Assembly: GCA_905183005.1 (NCBI GenBank)
Contig: CAJJDO010000078.1
Span: forward strand, 310,001 to 374,000
DNA length: 64,000 nucleotides
Origin: Paramecium pentaurelia
Taxonomy: Eukaryota > Ciliophora > Oligohymenophorea > Peniculida > Parameciidae
Direction: 5' to 3'
Positions 1 through 12,024 of this stretch are shown here, piece by piece. A program made the translations under genes and the position numbers. The notes under the pieces are model-generated. The model ran no database searches. It was not told the origin of the DNA and saw only the letters and a program-made list of their open reading frames with translations. Each line of letters starts with the position of its first letter. The stretch's first letter is position 1.

Positions 1-319
1 ATGTTTAAGGAAAAAATAGATAAGTAAGGGTATTTACAGGAGCAACAGCAAATACAGCTGAAAAAAATTTACTTAGGTGTGCATGGAGTCATGATGATTC
101 ATATGTATCTGCAGGATCTGCTGATAAGAATGTTTATATTTGGGATTTTAATTCAAAGAAAGTTATCCATAAATTAGGAGGTCATTAAGGAACTGTAATT
201 ATTTATTTAATTTAAATTAGGTTAATGAAACTGCATTTAGTCCAAAAGATAAATTGATAGCCTCAGCTAGTAATGATAAAACAGTAATTATTGGTGAAAT
301 TCCAGAAGTAACTTTGTGA
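1..319 (+). CDS. SNRNP40: U5 snRNP 40 kDa WD40 protein, C-terminal part
   Basis: C-terminal fragment of a WD40 beta-propeller; the 5' end lies outside the window. After removal of a 26-nt intron (195..220) the frame reads LLRCAWSHDD, GSADKNVYIWD and SASNDKTV, then ends on TGA. Order and wording follow the last two blades of the U5 snRNP 40 kDa protein (human SNRNP40: CSWSPDG, GSADRFVYVWD, SASSDK, then a GEI tail), a spliceosome component that binds Prp8. In-frame TAA codons fall where Gln is acceptable. Other WD40 proteins cannot be fully excluded from the last blades alone, but the GEI tail supports the call. Confidence 0.8.
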
Positions 320-343
320 TAAATTATTAAGAAATAATATTAT

Positions 344-1223
344 TCAACATTTTAATCTATTCTCTATTTCATTTTCAATAATATATCCTTTCTCAAGGAT
401 TTCACTCATAATTACATCATAAATTTCATTTAATTTTACTAATTTCTGCTTAAAAGATCTATTTTCTGAATAGACTTTTATAGCATCAAAAAATAATTTA
501 GAACTTGCTTCATCTGATTAATCAAATCCATTTTAATTTAATATTTCTTATCTAATTTATGATTATTTTATATACTTTTTACTCTATTATTTCAATTCGG
601 TTAATATTTATTAAAATGCATTTGAATGTTTTGTCACTTTTACACCATTATTTTATTATGCATATTCTTGTATTTTTATATTAAATATTTTAGCACTACT
701 AATTAAAATTTAACATTAAGTATTTAGTATTAGTTCTTCATTAATAAATTCAGGTAATTTTATATTTACAGGTAAATTTAATTCCAATTTTATAGCTTAA
801 TCAAATCCTAAATTAATATAATTTTATATTTCTGCTATTTAATCATCATCTTTGTAAATTATTTAACAATTATAATTAACTTCATCTTGAGATACTTAAT
901 ATTTAACATATACACTTTATTCAATTTTTTCAATTATATTTTAAAATTTAGATTCAATCAAATCTCTTAAAATTTCCTATTTATTTTCATTACTTTTTTT
1001 ATTATAAACATGATTTTGTAGTTTTCCATATTCTATCATTCTCTCCCATACAGGGTAATATTATTTTTAAAGGTCTTTTAATATTTTTATTAATAATGCT
1101 TTTTCAATTATCCTTTCTTCTCTTAAATTTATTATAAATTTACTTTTTATTCTTTTTGTTTATTAAATAAAGACCTAATCCTGCAAAGGCAATACAACTA
1201 CTAAAAACTGCCAGTTTATTCAT
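344..1223 (-). CDS. Uncharacterised protein with N-terminal membrane anchor
   Basis: Not recognised. One 22-nt intron (1122..1143) gives 285 residues. The protein starts MNKLAVFSSCIAFAGLGLYL, a single hydrophobic segment followed at once by a lysine-rich stretch (INKKNKK), typical of a type-I/III signal anchor on an organelle or ER surface. The rest is soluble, helical-looking and rich in Ile, Lys, Glu and Gln, with no motif I can name. The gene is convergent with the SNRNP40 fragment; the two stops are only 24 nt apart. Confidence 0.65.
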
Positions 1224-2023
1224 ATTCTAAAGTGTTTCTAAATCAATATAAATATTTATTAAATTTAAAGCTATAAATATAAAATATTATAATACTTTAA
1301 ATTCATGTTAATTCATTAAATATTTATTCTATTTTTAATATTCATATAATCATTTATAGTAATACAAATTCTTAAATTATAATTAGGTTCCATATATATT
1401 CAAAATAATTGATTCAAATTGTAAAGAATCTAATATAATAAAAATCATAAACCAAAAAATTAGAAAAATATGTTATAATATTCTTGAGTCATGAATATTT
1501 CTTTGAAATTCATTGCAGAAAATTATCATAACTAAATTAAAGATAAAAATATTTTTAATTTTAGTATTTTAAAATGGATTAAAAAAAATCTTTTAATTAA
1601 GATATCTTAATATCAATAAAATAAAAGAATAAAAGCTTTATAGAATAGTACTTTTTTGATAACATTAATGAAATATGCAATATAACTATTTGACATATAA
1701 TAAATAGGTCAAAGTATATCTAAATATTATTATTAAAAGATTTAAACTTTATCAAATTAAGGAACTTTATAATTCATACTTTCATACAAAATGAATATGG
1801 ATAAAATAATATAACTTCTAAATTATAAATTTTAATTGGAATTATTGTCTTAGATTATCTTGAACTCTATGACATAGTAATTTTTATAATTAAAAAAATT
1901 TAAAGAAATTTGATTTAATATTAGTGAAATTTGAATATTCTATAGATTGAAGTGAGTGGGTTAGCTCATTTAATTAGAATTGTTTGCTTAATGTACATTT
2001 ATATAAATTGATTTTATTTTAAG
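1224..2023. other. Intergenic, very AT-rich; one possible micro-ORF
   Basis: Eight hundred bases with no recognisable domain. A plus-strand frame at 1574..1693 starts MDQKKSFNQDILISIKQKN and runs 39 residues to TGA; its composition is protein-like, but at this length it may be chance. Otherwise I see only A/T runs. Confidence 0.4.
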
Positions 2024-2518
2024 TCATCTATAACTCTTTTATCTTCTGGCACGAGCACCCTTACCACCAAATTTACGTGGTTCACATCTTCTTGGATCAG
2101 CAACTAAAAGAGTTCTGTCATATTATAAAAGAAGATCCTTGATTTCTCTCTTTTATGTTTCATCAATGTATTTTTAATAGTATGCTACAATACCCTTGCT
2201 GATTGCCTTTTTTATTAATTAATATTTCCTACCTATCTAATGGCATAGATCTAAGCAGTTGTACCACCACCTCTAACAGTAACTCTGATATCAAGTCTGC
2301 CTGTTCTGACTTAGCCTAACAATAAAAGTGGCTCAAGAGCTTTTTATCTCAAGGGGGCAGGGTTGACTAATTCGATAGGAGCACCATTAACTTTGACAAT
2401 TCCTTGTAATATATTGTTTAATTATACCTTTTCCTTCTCTAACGCTAGCACTGGCAACAGCATTCTTCTTTCTTCCAAAAGTTTATACAAGTTTTGGTTT
2501 TACACTTGGTGTTGACAT
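2024..2518 (-). CDS. RPS16: 40S ribosomal protein S16 (uS9)
   Basis: Small-subunit ribosomal protein uS9; its basic C-terminal tail reaches into the decoding centre. Two introns (2403..2427, 25 nt; 2207..2232, 26 nt) give 147 residues, against 146 in human. Visible landmarks: FGRKKNAVASASVREG at the N-terminus, RVTVRGGGTTAQIYAIRQ in the middle, then ISKGIVAYYQKYIDE, YDRTLLVADPRR and the universal C-terminus ARARRQKSYR. In-frame TAA/TAG codons sit where Q is expected (e.g. QIYAIRQ, RRQKSYR), which independently demonstrates the ciliate code. Confidence 0.97.
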
Positions 2519-2703
2519 ATCCAATTAAATACTTAAAAAAATATTTAATCAAATTTTTCAATTGGTTTTTATATATAATCTAAATTTTCTGTAATAATTA
2601 ATGAGTTTATTAAGAGTTGATTATGATAGTGATGAATTTTGTTTAGTATTAAATTGGATTTCTTGGTTTTGATTAATTTGAGAGTTGTTTAGAATTAACA
2701 TAA

Positions 2704-4209
2704 ATGAATAATTTAAATGAATTCAAAGAAAGAATTTAATTTCTATTGGCAGAAGCATTAAATCCACCAAAAAAATAATAATGTTTAATAGAATTCAATA
2801 GATTGCTTGTTGCAAATAAAAGTGATCAACATTAAAAAATAGTATTGTAAGTGTTAGAAACATAAAGAATGAATGAAGTTAATCTAAGAGCATTAAAAAT
2901 ATCTGTGTAAGTATAGAAATATGATTTGAATTCATCACTTAGAGCAGCAACAATAATTAATAAGGCATTTAATGAAGGAACAGAAGTAATTTATTAATTA
3001 TGTGGAGAATGTTACAGATTATTAGCTAATTCTACAACTATTAATTCTTTAAGTGATTTACTATGTAATTTAGCATTAAAACTAACTTCATAGCCTATTT
3101 AAGTAATATTTATAATTTGATTAATTAGATTGGTTCCACAATTTCATTACATTATTTATTATAATTTGAAGTATTACCTAATACTAAGAAGTTAATATAA
3201 TAAGCATATATAAAGAATTAACTTATTTGTCATTAATCAATGGTGGAAATAATGATAAAAATAACTACAAATTAGGATTCAAATATAGTATAAATACTTT
3301 AAAGAAGTTTAGCAGCTCTTTAAGAATAGAGACATACATATTAAGTGAAATAAACATTATGTAAATTTATGTTAGCATTATCTGAATATCAAATATATGA
3401 TGACAATTTGTTAGTAATAATATCAAACCTTATTTTAGTTATAATGTGTAACCATTTTAAGAGAAACAACTTTTGATAGAGTAGTTACTGTTTAATAAGC
3501 AGCTAAATTAGCTTTATAGTCATATTAAAATCTCTATATTGCTAGAAATCCACCATAAGTAACAACTTCTAGTTATTTTCCTGATGTGAAACCGTTCATC
3601 AAAAAAAAAAGAGGGGATGGACATTTGGTTTTGAATGCAGAGAAATATAAGAAAATGTAAATTAGTTAAGTAAAGTAATAATTGGAGAAAATTTAAGAAA
3701 AAGTAACAGAATAAAAAATACAAGATTCTTTAATTGATTAATTTATTTAATAAGAATAAAAATAATCAGATTTATAAAATTAAGAATAAATTGAAGAAAT
3801 ATAATCAGATTAAGATTAAAATGAAGAGATAACAGAAAATATTAATCCTTAATTATAAGATACCTAATTATTTGTTGATGAAAAAATAGAAGAAACTTAA
3901 GATTTTACAGAAGATTATTATGAAAAAGTATTGGATTTAGTAGAAGATTGTTAAATAGATTAAGCATTTAAATTGGCTCTATATAATAATGATGATTTCC
4001 TTATTATTTAATTGATGATGACAGTAAAAGATTATTTCAGTGAATTAAGTAACAAAACTGCAGAGTAATTAATTAAGAAATTCAATGCTATTTACAAGTC
4101 TAATTTTGTTGAAGTTATTTTTAAAGATTTTGCAAAAGAAGCCTTAAGGATGCCCAATAAAGAAATGCTTAAAATTGGATAAATAAATTAATTATAAAAA
4201 TTTATATGA
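2704..4209 (+). CDS. TORTIFOLIA1/SPIRAL2-like ARM/HEAT-repeat protein
   Basis: Two introns (3103..3128, 26 nt; 3414..3438, 25 nt) give 484 residues. The first ~260 residues are regular helical pairs (ARM/HEAT-like: LRALKISVQ, LSDLLCNLALKL, QTLCKFMLALSEY). A Gln/Glu-rich linker follows, then a separate helical C-terminal domain: YYEKVLDLVEDCQIDQAF, then DDFLIIQLM. That domain resembles the C-terminal domain of plant TORTIFOLIA1 microtubule-associated proteins (a repeated pattern of AY..L..GDDL.L.RLM). Association with cortical microtubules is an inference from this resemblance. The stop codon overlaps the ATG of the malectin gene (ATGA at 4206..4209). Confidence 0.6.
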
Positions 4210-5281
4210 TTATATTGTTTTTCCTATTGTAGATTTCTAATAATAAGTTAATAGCCCCTCGTAAAGTTATTCATGCAATTGATTGTGGAAATTATATAGA
4301 TACTCGTACATCTTCAGGCATTAAGTATAAGAGTGTAATTTGATGCTTAATTATTCTAGGATCATCATCATATTGGAACATCAGAAATAGTAGATTATTA
4401 TGAAAAAGCAGAGAAAAGAAAAATAAAATTTACAGATGATCAATCCCTATATATTACTTAAAGATAGGGTTAAAGTTTTGCTTATACTATTCCTATAGGT
4501 AATGAAGTTCCTGAAAATTAAACGTATGTTTTAGTATTAAAATTTGCTGAGGTATTTTGATCTCAGATGTTAGTTACATTTTGAAGAAAGTAATTCCAGA
4601 GTCTTTAATGTATTATTGGGAAAGAAGATGATTCTATAAAATATAGATATTTTATAATTAGTAGGATCATTTACAGCACATACAGAATATATAGAAATTA
4701 TAATTGATGGAGGAGCAGTCTATTATTAAGGAGAGCCTTGTATTGGAGCATTAAATAATAGAAATGAATTAGTTGTTGGATTCAGTGCAACTTAAGATTT
4801 AGCAACTATTGCTGCTTTATTTTTATTTAAAGGTCCTTTGAAAGATACAGATTATGAGGATAAATAAATGTTTTAAGAAAGATGGATTTAAAGAAATACT
4901 CCTAAAACTAATGATGAAATTAAAAAATAAAATGAAGAAAGAATTAAAAATATTGAATAAGAAATAAAAGAGAAATAAAATATTATAAAAATTAGAGAAG
5001 GATTTGGACATGAGATTGAAATTGAAGAAATAAAAACACCTTAAAAAAAAACAGAATGGCCTGAATTCTCATTTTAATTATTATTTATTTTACTCAAAAC
5101 ACCATTAGGAGCTGTTCTTTTAGTTGGATTTTTAACAGTTTGTTTTGTTACAATAAGTTTTGTTTTCTTTGATCCATATGGATAAAATAAACTTAAATAA
5201 TAATATTAAGAAATAAAAAAATAGAAAAATATAAAATAAAGTACAATCCCTAAAAAATAAGTAATACAAAAAACAGATTGA
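4206..5281 (+). CDS. MLEC: Malectin-domain type-I membrane protein
   Basis: Two introns (4335..4359, 25 nt; 4552..4573, 22 nt) give 342 residues. It starts MIILFFLLQISNNKLIAPRK, a short signal peptide, followed by KVIHAIDCGN, the usual first strand of malectin. Further malectin landmarks are GQSFAYTIPI, YVLVLKFAE, SRVFNVLLGKK and SFTAHTEYIEI. A Lys/Glu coiled region precedes one C-terminal membrane segment (LKTPLGAVLLVGFLTVCFVT) and a basic tail. Malectin is an ER lectin for diglucosylated N-glycans. The chosen ATG overlaps the previous gene's stop; the next in-frame ATG would remove the signal peptide and half of the domain. Confidence 0.85.
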
Positions 5282-5284
5282 TTA

Positions 5285-7105
5285 TCATAATGAACTTTTA
5301 TTATATTCAATAAATCTATTGCAATATTCTATCTTAGACATATATTCTTATTTTTATTTTTTTAATTCTTCAATTCTATCTTATTTTAAATCACATCCAT
5401 ATTTTAAATTAGAAACAATTTATTCAGCTTTTTAAACTTATTATTCTTATGCTTCTATTTATCCTAATTTAATTTTAAGTTATTGATTTTCATTTTCTAA
5501 TTTCATTAATAAATTTTATTCTTATTTAAATTCTTCTTATAAAGATTTTTTAATTGCATAATATTCTTTTTTCCATTATTAATCTTCTTATGATTCATAA
5601 TCAGTTTCAGGTTCTTATTTTATATTTCTGTAAAAATTCATAAATTCCTTAAATCTCTCGATTGTTTCCCTTAATAATGATGTATATTAAGAATTATTTG
5701 ATGTAGATTATTCTATATTTCTATTGTTATTTAATTTAGTAAACTCTTATAATTCTTTATCTTAATTAATTTATTCTTATTTCTTCTTTTAATCTAATAA
5801 TATTAATTCTCTTTCTAATCTTTCAATTATTTCTTTTTATTTATCAATTTTAGATTTATAATGATTAAGTTTCTATTATTACATCTCATTTTTATGAATA
5901 AACATTTCATTCTAAATTATATCTTTTTATAATTGATTGATTTCCTTCTTTAATCTATTATATTTTTCTTCTATTTTTACTATCTTTTCTGGACTTATTA
6001 AATTTGGAGATTAAGTTTAATCATCATTAACTTATTATAATTCCTTTAATTTTTCACTCAATTATTATTTCTCTAATTCTCCTTTCATTATTTAGATTTA
6101 AGTTTCATTAATACTTTTTTTTAATTCACTTATTCTTAATAAATGATGATTAATATTTTTTCTTTATTCATAAAATTTTATTATTTGTGATGATATAAGA
6201 TCCTCTAATGGATTTTTAGTTACTATTGGCAATTATTCAAGAACCTCAGCATTTTAAAGCCATGGATGTTTAAGAACTTCTTCTAATCTTAATCTACTTT
6301 GTGGTTCTAATCTCAAGATCTTTCTTACTAAATCTCTAGCTAATGGTGGAAAAGTGTCTGGAAATCTAATACGAGCATTTAAAACATTTTCCCTAATTAC
6401 ACTCTATTTCTCATGAGTCATTAAGGAATTCTCTTCTTCTTTATTCAAAAAAGGAGAATGTCCAGCCAATATTTCAAATAACAATACACCCAAACTCCAT
6501 ATATCAACACATTATGTATATCCTTTATTTAAATATATTTCAGGTGCCATAAATAGATATGTACCTTCGAATGTAAATCTTAATTCATCTTTTGCTAAAG
6601 AATTAGCAGAACCAAAATCAGCCAATTTTATTGCATTATTTTTTGTTATTAAAATATTTTCAGGTTTAATATCTCTATGCAAAATTGGTGTAGGTCTTGA
6701 ATGTAAATAAATAAGAGTAGAAACTATTTGTCTATAATAATGTATGGCATATGTTTCTTAAAGGCGAGTGTCCCTTTTTAAAATGTCATATAAATTAGAT
6801 CCATCGATATATTCTAAAATTAAATAAACATTATTCTCATCTTCAAAATGAGTTATAAGTTTCATAATGTTTTCATGATCTAATTAGTACATGATCTTGA
6901 GTTCTAGAACAGCTGAATTTATTTTACCATGTCTAATTAATGTTTATTTAACAATTTGTTTCATTGCATATGTCTAACCTTAATATAATATTCTATAAAC
7001 AACTCCAAACTATCCTTTACCTAGCATTTCTTATTATGTAATTTCATCAAGTGTAACTATTCTTTTTGGTTAGACATTAATTAGATTTTCAAAACCTTTG
7101 CTCAT
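5285..7105 (-). CDS. Serine/threonine protein kinase with C-terminal coiled coil
   Basis: Intronless, 606 residues. Kinase domain about residues 15-275: glycine loop LGKGQFGVVY, lysine YAMKQ, HRDIKPEN catalytic loop, DFGSAN magnesium loop, an activation-segment end FEGTYLFMAPE and a typical subdomain XI arginine. All catalytic residues are present. The fold is closest in feel to the Aurora/CAMK-like group, but subfamily is uncertain. The second half is a long Gln/Glu/Lys heptad-rich coiled coil, a plan common in large ciliate kinase families. The stop is only 3 nt from the convergent malectin stop. Confidence 0.88.
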
Positions 7106-7727
7106 TTAATAACAATAATAAAATCATCAATTCTATAAATTGTATAATTAATAAACAGAATTTCAATCTATTATGAACTACATTGCACAATATAGTCTGT
7201 AAAAATTACTCATATTTACATTTAATCAATCATTAGATTGCATTTTTATAACTATATTTTAGACTATAAAAATGAGATGATCTTATACTTAAAATATGAT
7301 GAATTTATTATTATATTCACTAATTTGTCATCTATTTAAGTTAATTTATTATAAATTTGATGAAATCATTCATTATGCATCTCTAAAGATTATTTTATTG
7401 ATATTATGGTAAGATCTGAAGAATAATACACAATTTTATACTTATTTTTAGATTTTGAATTAATTAAAAAAGAATATAAATAAAAAAAGTAAATTATGAA
7501 TGAAGATTTTCAAATATAAAATCTTTAGGATTCACATAAAGAGTAAAGTTTGTTATGTAATTTTATTACTTCTATCAAATAGTATTTTAATTGTAAAAAC
7601 ATTAATATTTATATTATTATCAAGAAATGAATAGCGTTTTTAATTTGTTTATTAAATTAATGAAGACTAGTCGTTTTTGTTGTTTAACTATGTGTTTTTC
7701 GTATTGATTATTTACAATAATTTTCTT
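7106..7727. other. Intergenic, divergent promoter region
   Basis: Space between the divergent kinase and the first trichocyst matrix gene. Very AT-rich, no recognisable gene. It should hold both promoters; no known motif can be named. Confidence 0.4.
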
Positions 7728-8854
7728 ATGAAATCAATATTGCTGATAGCCTTGATTGCAATAGCTTTTACAGCTAGAGTGCAAGAGAGAAATCTTGCAA
7801 AAATCACAACAGACCTTAAGAAGAGCACATATGGAAGTGCATTACTTCACTTAGTAGAACTCCACTCTATGGCTGGAGGACCTGTCTAAGAGTTGATTGA
7901 TGCTATTGAAGAGCTTATCAACGATCTTGAAGATGAATTGGAAGAATTAGAATTCAATTTCTAAGTCAGAACCAACGAACACAATTCATTAGTGGTTAGC
8001 CTTGAATAAGACATCTAAGACGCTGTTATTGGTAATAATATCCATTTATTTAACTAGATGTCAATAATACATAAGACACATTAGATAATTTACTTTTCCC
8101 AAGAAGAGAATAACTCTAAGTTAGAATTGAACAAATCTAAGAAAACTAAGAGGCCAATAGAAAGAATTATGAAGAAGCAGTTCTTGTAAGAGAATAAGAA
8201 CATGAAGATTTTGAACTCTAAGTTGCTGAATTAAATGATGCAACTGCTGCAGTCGATGATGCTCTTGCTCTTCTTGAAACACTCACCAATCCATCATTAT
8301 TATAAGTCAAGAGATTCTAAAACTCATTGAAGAACATTGAATAAAAGATTAAATCCAGATCCAAGATGGCTCCAATGATTAAAGCTCTTATTTCATTAGC
8401 TTCAAACTAGAACTTCTCTGATCAAGGAATCATTGGTTAAATTGTTGATGCTCTTAATGAATTCAGAAATGCTGTTGTTGATTCAATTAATGCTTAAACA
8501 GCTGCTGAAGCTTAAGCTTAAGAAGACCATGAGGAATACCTTGAATAATTAGATGATGAATATGCTGAATTCTAAAGATAAATCAATAGAGTTAATGTTG
8601 ATTTGACAGCCACCAATGGTATAAAATTTAATTGATAATTTATAGAAAAGATTGATTAAATGACAGAATTCAGAGATTAAAGAGATGCTGACAGAAAATA
8701 ATACACTGCAGAATTAGAATTAGAGAATAACACCTATGCTGAAGAAACCGATACATACACAAATTTAAAGAATGAATTCACAAGAGAACTTGGAATCAGT
8801 GAATAAGCTTTATCTGTTGTCTAAAGTGCTGATTTCTCAAACATTTAAGTTTGA
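7728..8854 (+). CDS. Trichocyst matrix protein (TMP) family precursor
   Basis: Two introns (8032..8057, 26 nt; 8619..8645, 27 nt) give 357 residues. An N-terminal signal peptide (MKSILLIALIAIAFTARVQE) leads into an acidic protein made almost wholly of heptad-type helices (ELIDAIEELINDLEDELEEL; LNDATAAVDDALALLETL; REQEHEDFELQ). This is the pattern of Paramecium trichocyst matrix proteins: secretory precursors that are cleaved and crystallise in the exocytotic trichocyst and expand on Ca2+ contact. The family name is from general pattern and context (a second TMP-like gene 115 nt downstream), not a database match. Confidence 0.75.
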
Positions 8855-8968
8855 AAGGAATGAATTATTTAGGTTTCTTCTTAATCAAGCACAAATATTT
8901 TTTTTCAATTTATTTATTATTTTTTTTTAATCTTAACACAAATTATCGTTTTTTATTTTATTAAAAAT

Positions 8969-10136
8969 ATGAAGTTTATAGTCTTAGTATGTCTTGCTTT
9001 GTTAGTCACAGCAAATGACTATGAATTACTTTCTGAATTATCCCAATATGAATTTGGTAAAACAATCATAGCAACAATGCAAATATCCCTTTCAAGTGAA
9101 GAGTAAATTCCATGTAATAATAATTGCTTAGCTCAAATATCGATGGAATAGTTCATCAATTGAAATCCATGTAAACTAATGCATAAAGTGACTTAGAAGA
9201 AAATACTTAGAATTTGAGACATTAATAAGAACTCTGCAATCTTCGTTTTGATGAAATTTAAGGTGTTATTGATTCAGCTTCAGCCAAAAAGGCATCAGAT
9301 GAATAATTATTCCCACTTAGATAAGAAGAATTGATTGCTAAAAATTAATAACTTAAAGATAAAGTAGGATAAGATTAAAGAATTTAAGATAGGTTATCTA
9401 GTTTAGAAAAGTCAAGAGAAGAAGAAAAAGTAAATATTTTTAAATAAATCTCTATAGAAAGCCTTTGAAGCTAAATAAACAGAATCTGTTGAATTTATTT
9501 AAGGATTAAAAAAAGCTAAATCAATTGTTTCATAACTTAATAGTTCATTTATATAAGTTGCTGATGTTAAGGCTAAATTACATAAACATTTAGAATCCTT
9601 ACACAATAAATAAACACCTTATAATGGACTTGTCAAGATGTTAGTAGCAGCATCAGGAGATGAAAATGTTTCTAAAGTTGTTTAAATTATTGATGAATTA
9701 ATTGAAGTAAATAATATAATCATTATTTAAAGTCTTTGGAACATTTATAAAAAGTTGGACATTAAGGAGAAAAAGCTAAATAAGAACTTTATCTATTATA
9801 AAAAGCAAGATATGAATTAGAAAGTAAGACACTTGAAACAAGTTTGGCTGATTTATCTGCAAATGCTGAAAATTTGAGATAAAATTTATTAGAATTAAAA
9901 AATGATATTGAATCTAAAGGATAATTATTAGATGTAAAAACTTAAGAAATGGCAGATTGGTAAAAGACTTGTGCTGATGAATTGAAAGCTCATCAAAATG
10001 TAAGATAATCAAAGTATATCATTTATTTTTTATTATTAGAAATACTGAACTTGGAATCATCAATGAATGTATTGAAATTTTCACAAGCAGATTCAATGAT
10101 GGAATTAAGAGCTATATTCAAAAACTAGAAATATGA
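8969..10136 (+). CDS. Second trichocyst matrix protein family precursor
   Basis: Four introns (9103..9131, 29 nt; 9430..9457, 28 nt; 9707..9732, 26 nt; 10014..10039, 26 nt) give 352 residues. Signal peptide MKFIVLVCLALLVTA, then heptad-rich helices with a repeated TMP-type plan and the C-terminal block WQKTCADELKAHQNVRQSKN then ELGIINECIEIFTSRF. That block (C..E...HQ..R......EL..I.E.I.IF) looks like the conserved end of TMP family members. It shares organisation but little sequence with its upstream neighbour, so the pair is an old tandem or simple clustering. Expected destination: trichocyst crystalline core. Confidence 0.75.
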
Positions 10137-11229
10137 TTCAATTTATAGAAAAATCAAAAAAATTATTATATTACAATTTATGTGCTGTTATTTAATTTTT
10201 TACTTTTTTTTATTCTTTATATCTTTTCTTGATAAAATATATTAATTAACTATTATTATTAAATCTAAAACAATTTAAACAACTTGTGTTTTTGTAAATT
10301 AGTGAAAAGCTTGTGATAATACTAAAATAATATTTATATACTTTATTTATTTAAAAATTCATAGCTATCTATCAAAGTTATCTGATTATTATACAAATAT
10401 GATTTCATATATATTTTTGATAAATTAATAAGTACTTTATACTAAATTTAATTGAAAATTTCAATAATTATGGAATCATGTAAATATTTCATATTATTCT
10501 AAAAATTTTATAAGATCAACATAAATTAAATGAATTTGAATATGATTCCATAATTATCAAAATATAATTCAAATTATTTCTATTTTGAATTGGAAAATTA
10601 TTATGATATATTTTTAAAATATTTAAATTATTTTACCATCATTTAATTGACTATTTTTAGAATATATTTCTTTTATGGTCATGAATAAATGGTGTGCTTT
10701 AAACAAATAACAAAGATTTTAATTTTTTGAGTGAACTTATGATTTTGTATTTTGAAGACAACAATATTACTTAAATTTAATAAATATCAATAATAAGGTA
10801 TCAGATTAAATCCTTGTAAGTGAATAATAAACTTAAAATAGTTTTACTATTTCAAATAATAGAATTCTAAGAAAACATATTAATCAAATTCATAAATATT
10901 TTAATTTTTTATAATAGCAAGAGAAAGAATTATGATTTACAATTAGACATATTAAAAATATAAGGATAATGAAAAGAAATTATTAAATAGAAATAAGATT
11001 AATGTTCATATATAACATAATTATATACTTTTTTAATTAAGTGTTATAGCTAAATTTAATAAAAATATTTAGGAATAATCAATTAAGATATATTTAAAAT
11101 ATCCTAATATTTTATTGATCAGATTTAATCTAATAATAATAGAAGATCAAAATAGCAATTATTCATATATAATTAAATTTGAATATATGATAAATTTATA
11201 TGTAATAATAATTATAAAGACACGGAAGT
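10137..11229. other. Long intergenic stretch, no convincing gene
   Basis: About 1.1 kb of AT-rich DNA between two plus-strand genes. It holds the perfect inverted repeat annotated separately. Short open frames exist on both strands (for instance a minus-strand one near 10680 starting MTIKEIYSKNSQLNDGK), but none gives a domain or a convincing spliced model. Confidence 0.4.
10464..10557. repeat. Perfect 16-bp inverted repeat
   Basis: Arms 10464..10479 and 10542..10557 are exact reverse complements (ATAATTATGGAATCAT and ATGATTCCATAATTAT) separated by 62 nt. The arm contains a GGAATC core, so it is not simple A/T filler. It could form a stem in RNA or DNA or be a palindromic protein site; no function is shown. 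Confidence 0.7.
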
Positions 11230-11974
11230 ATGGAACCGTTAAATGATCAAAATGCTTAGGTAGGTGGAAATGCATTAGATTAAAATTTATTACGATCAAA
11301 GAACTGTATTTTGTGGTTATTATGCTTTTGCTTTTTGTTTTGTACAATATATTTATAAGCGTTATGGTAAATTTGAATTTTAAATTAATTAGTATGATAC
11401 CAGGACTTTAGGTATGCTCAATGAATGGAATAGAAGCTCCTGTGCCCTTTTAATAAAGCATTATTGCATATTACTTTTTTACATTATTGTTTCTATATAT
11501 GATTTACTATGCTCTTGAAAATGTGAAACATTCAATTGTAGTTTATATTAGATGGCCTTTATTACTTTATGCTTTAGCTGCTATAATAATAGGAGTTGTT
11601 TCTATAATTTCATCATATAGTCTTACTACAGATGATTTATAAGAAGGATGGAATAAAATGACTTAATGGAGAAAACAATAATATTATGAGAGTTCTTCAA
11701 CTAATTTATTAGATGAAAACAAAAGGAATCTAATATTAATAAGCATTTATCATTTTATTTATGGATTCATATTTATAGTTCTTTTTGGATTATTATTCAA
11801 TTATTAAACAATAATGCCTTAAAATTGGAGACCTCCTTTTTCATCAAGACTTGTTTTAAGATAAACATTGATTTATAGAGAAGGAATGATATAACAACCA
11901 AAATAGGATGATGAAGAAAATTAAGAGAATAAATAAGATAAACCTTTTTAGGATTACAATCATAATGAGATAAG

Positions 11975-12024
<50 letters not shown>

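Noticed and set aside
1951..2005. Stretch resembling a tRNA box A (GGTTAGCTCA)
   Set aside because: No box B (GGTTCRANNC) at the right distance and no cloverleaf can be drawn.
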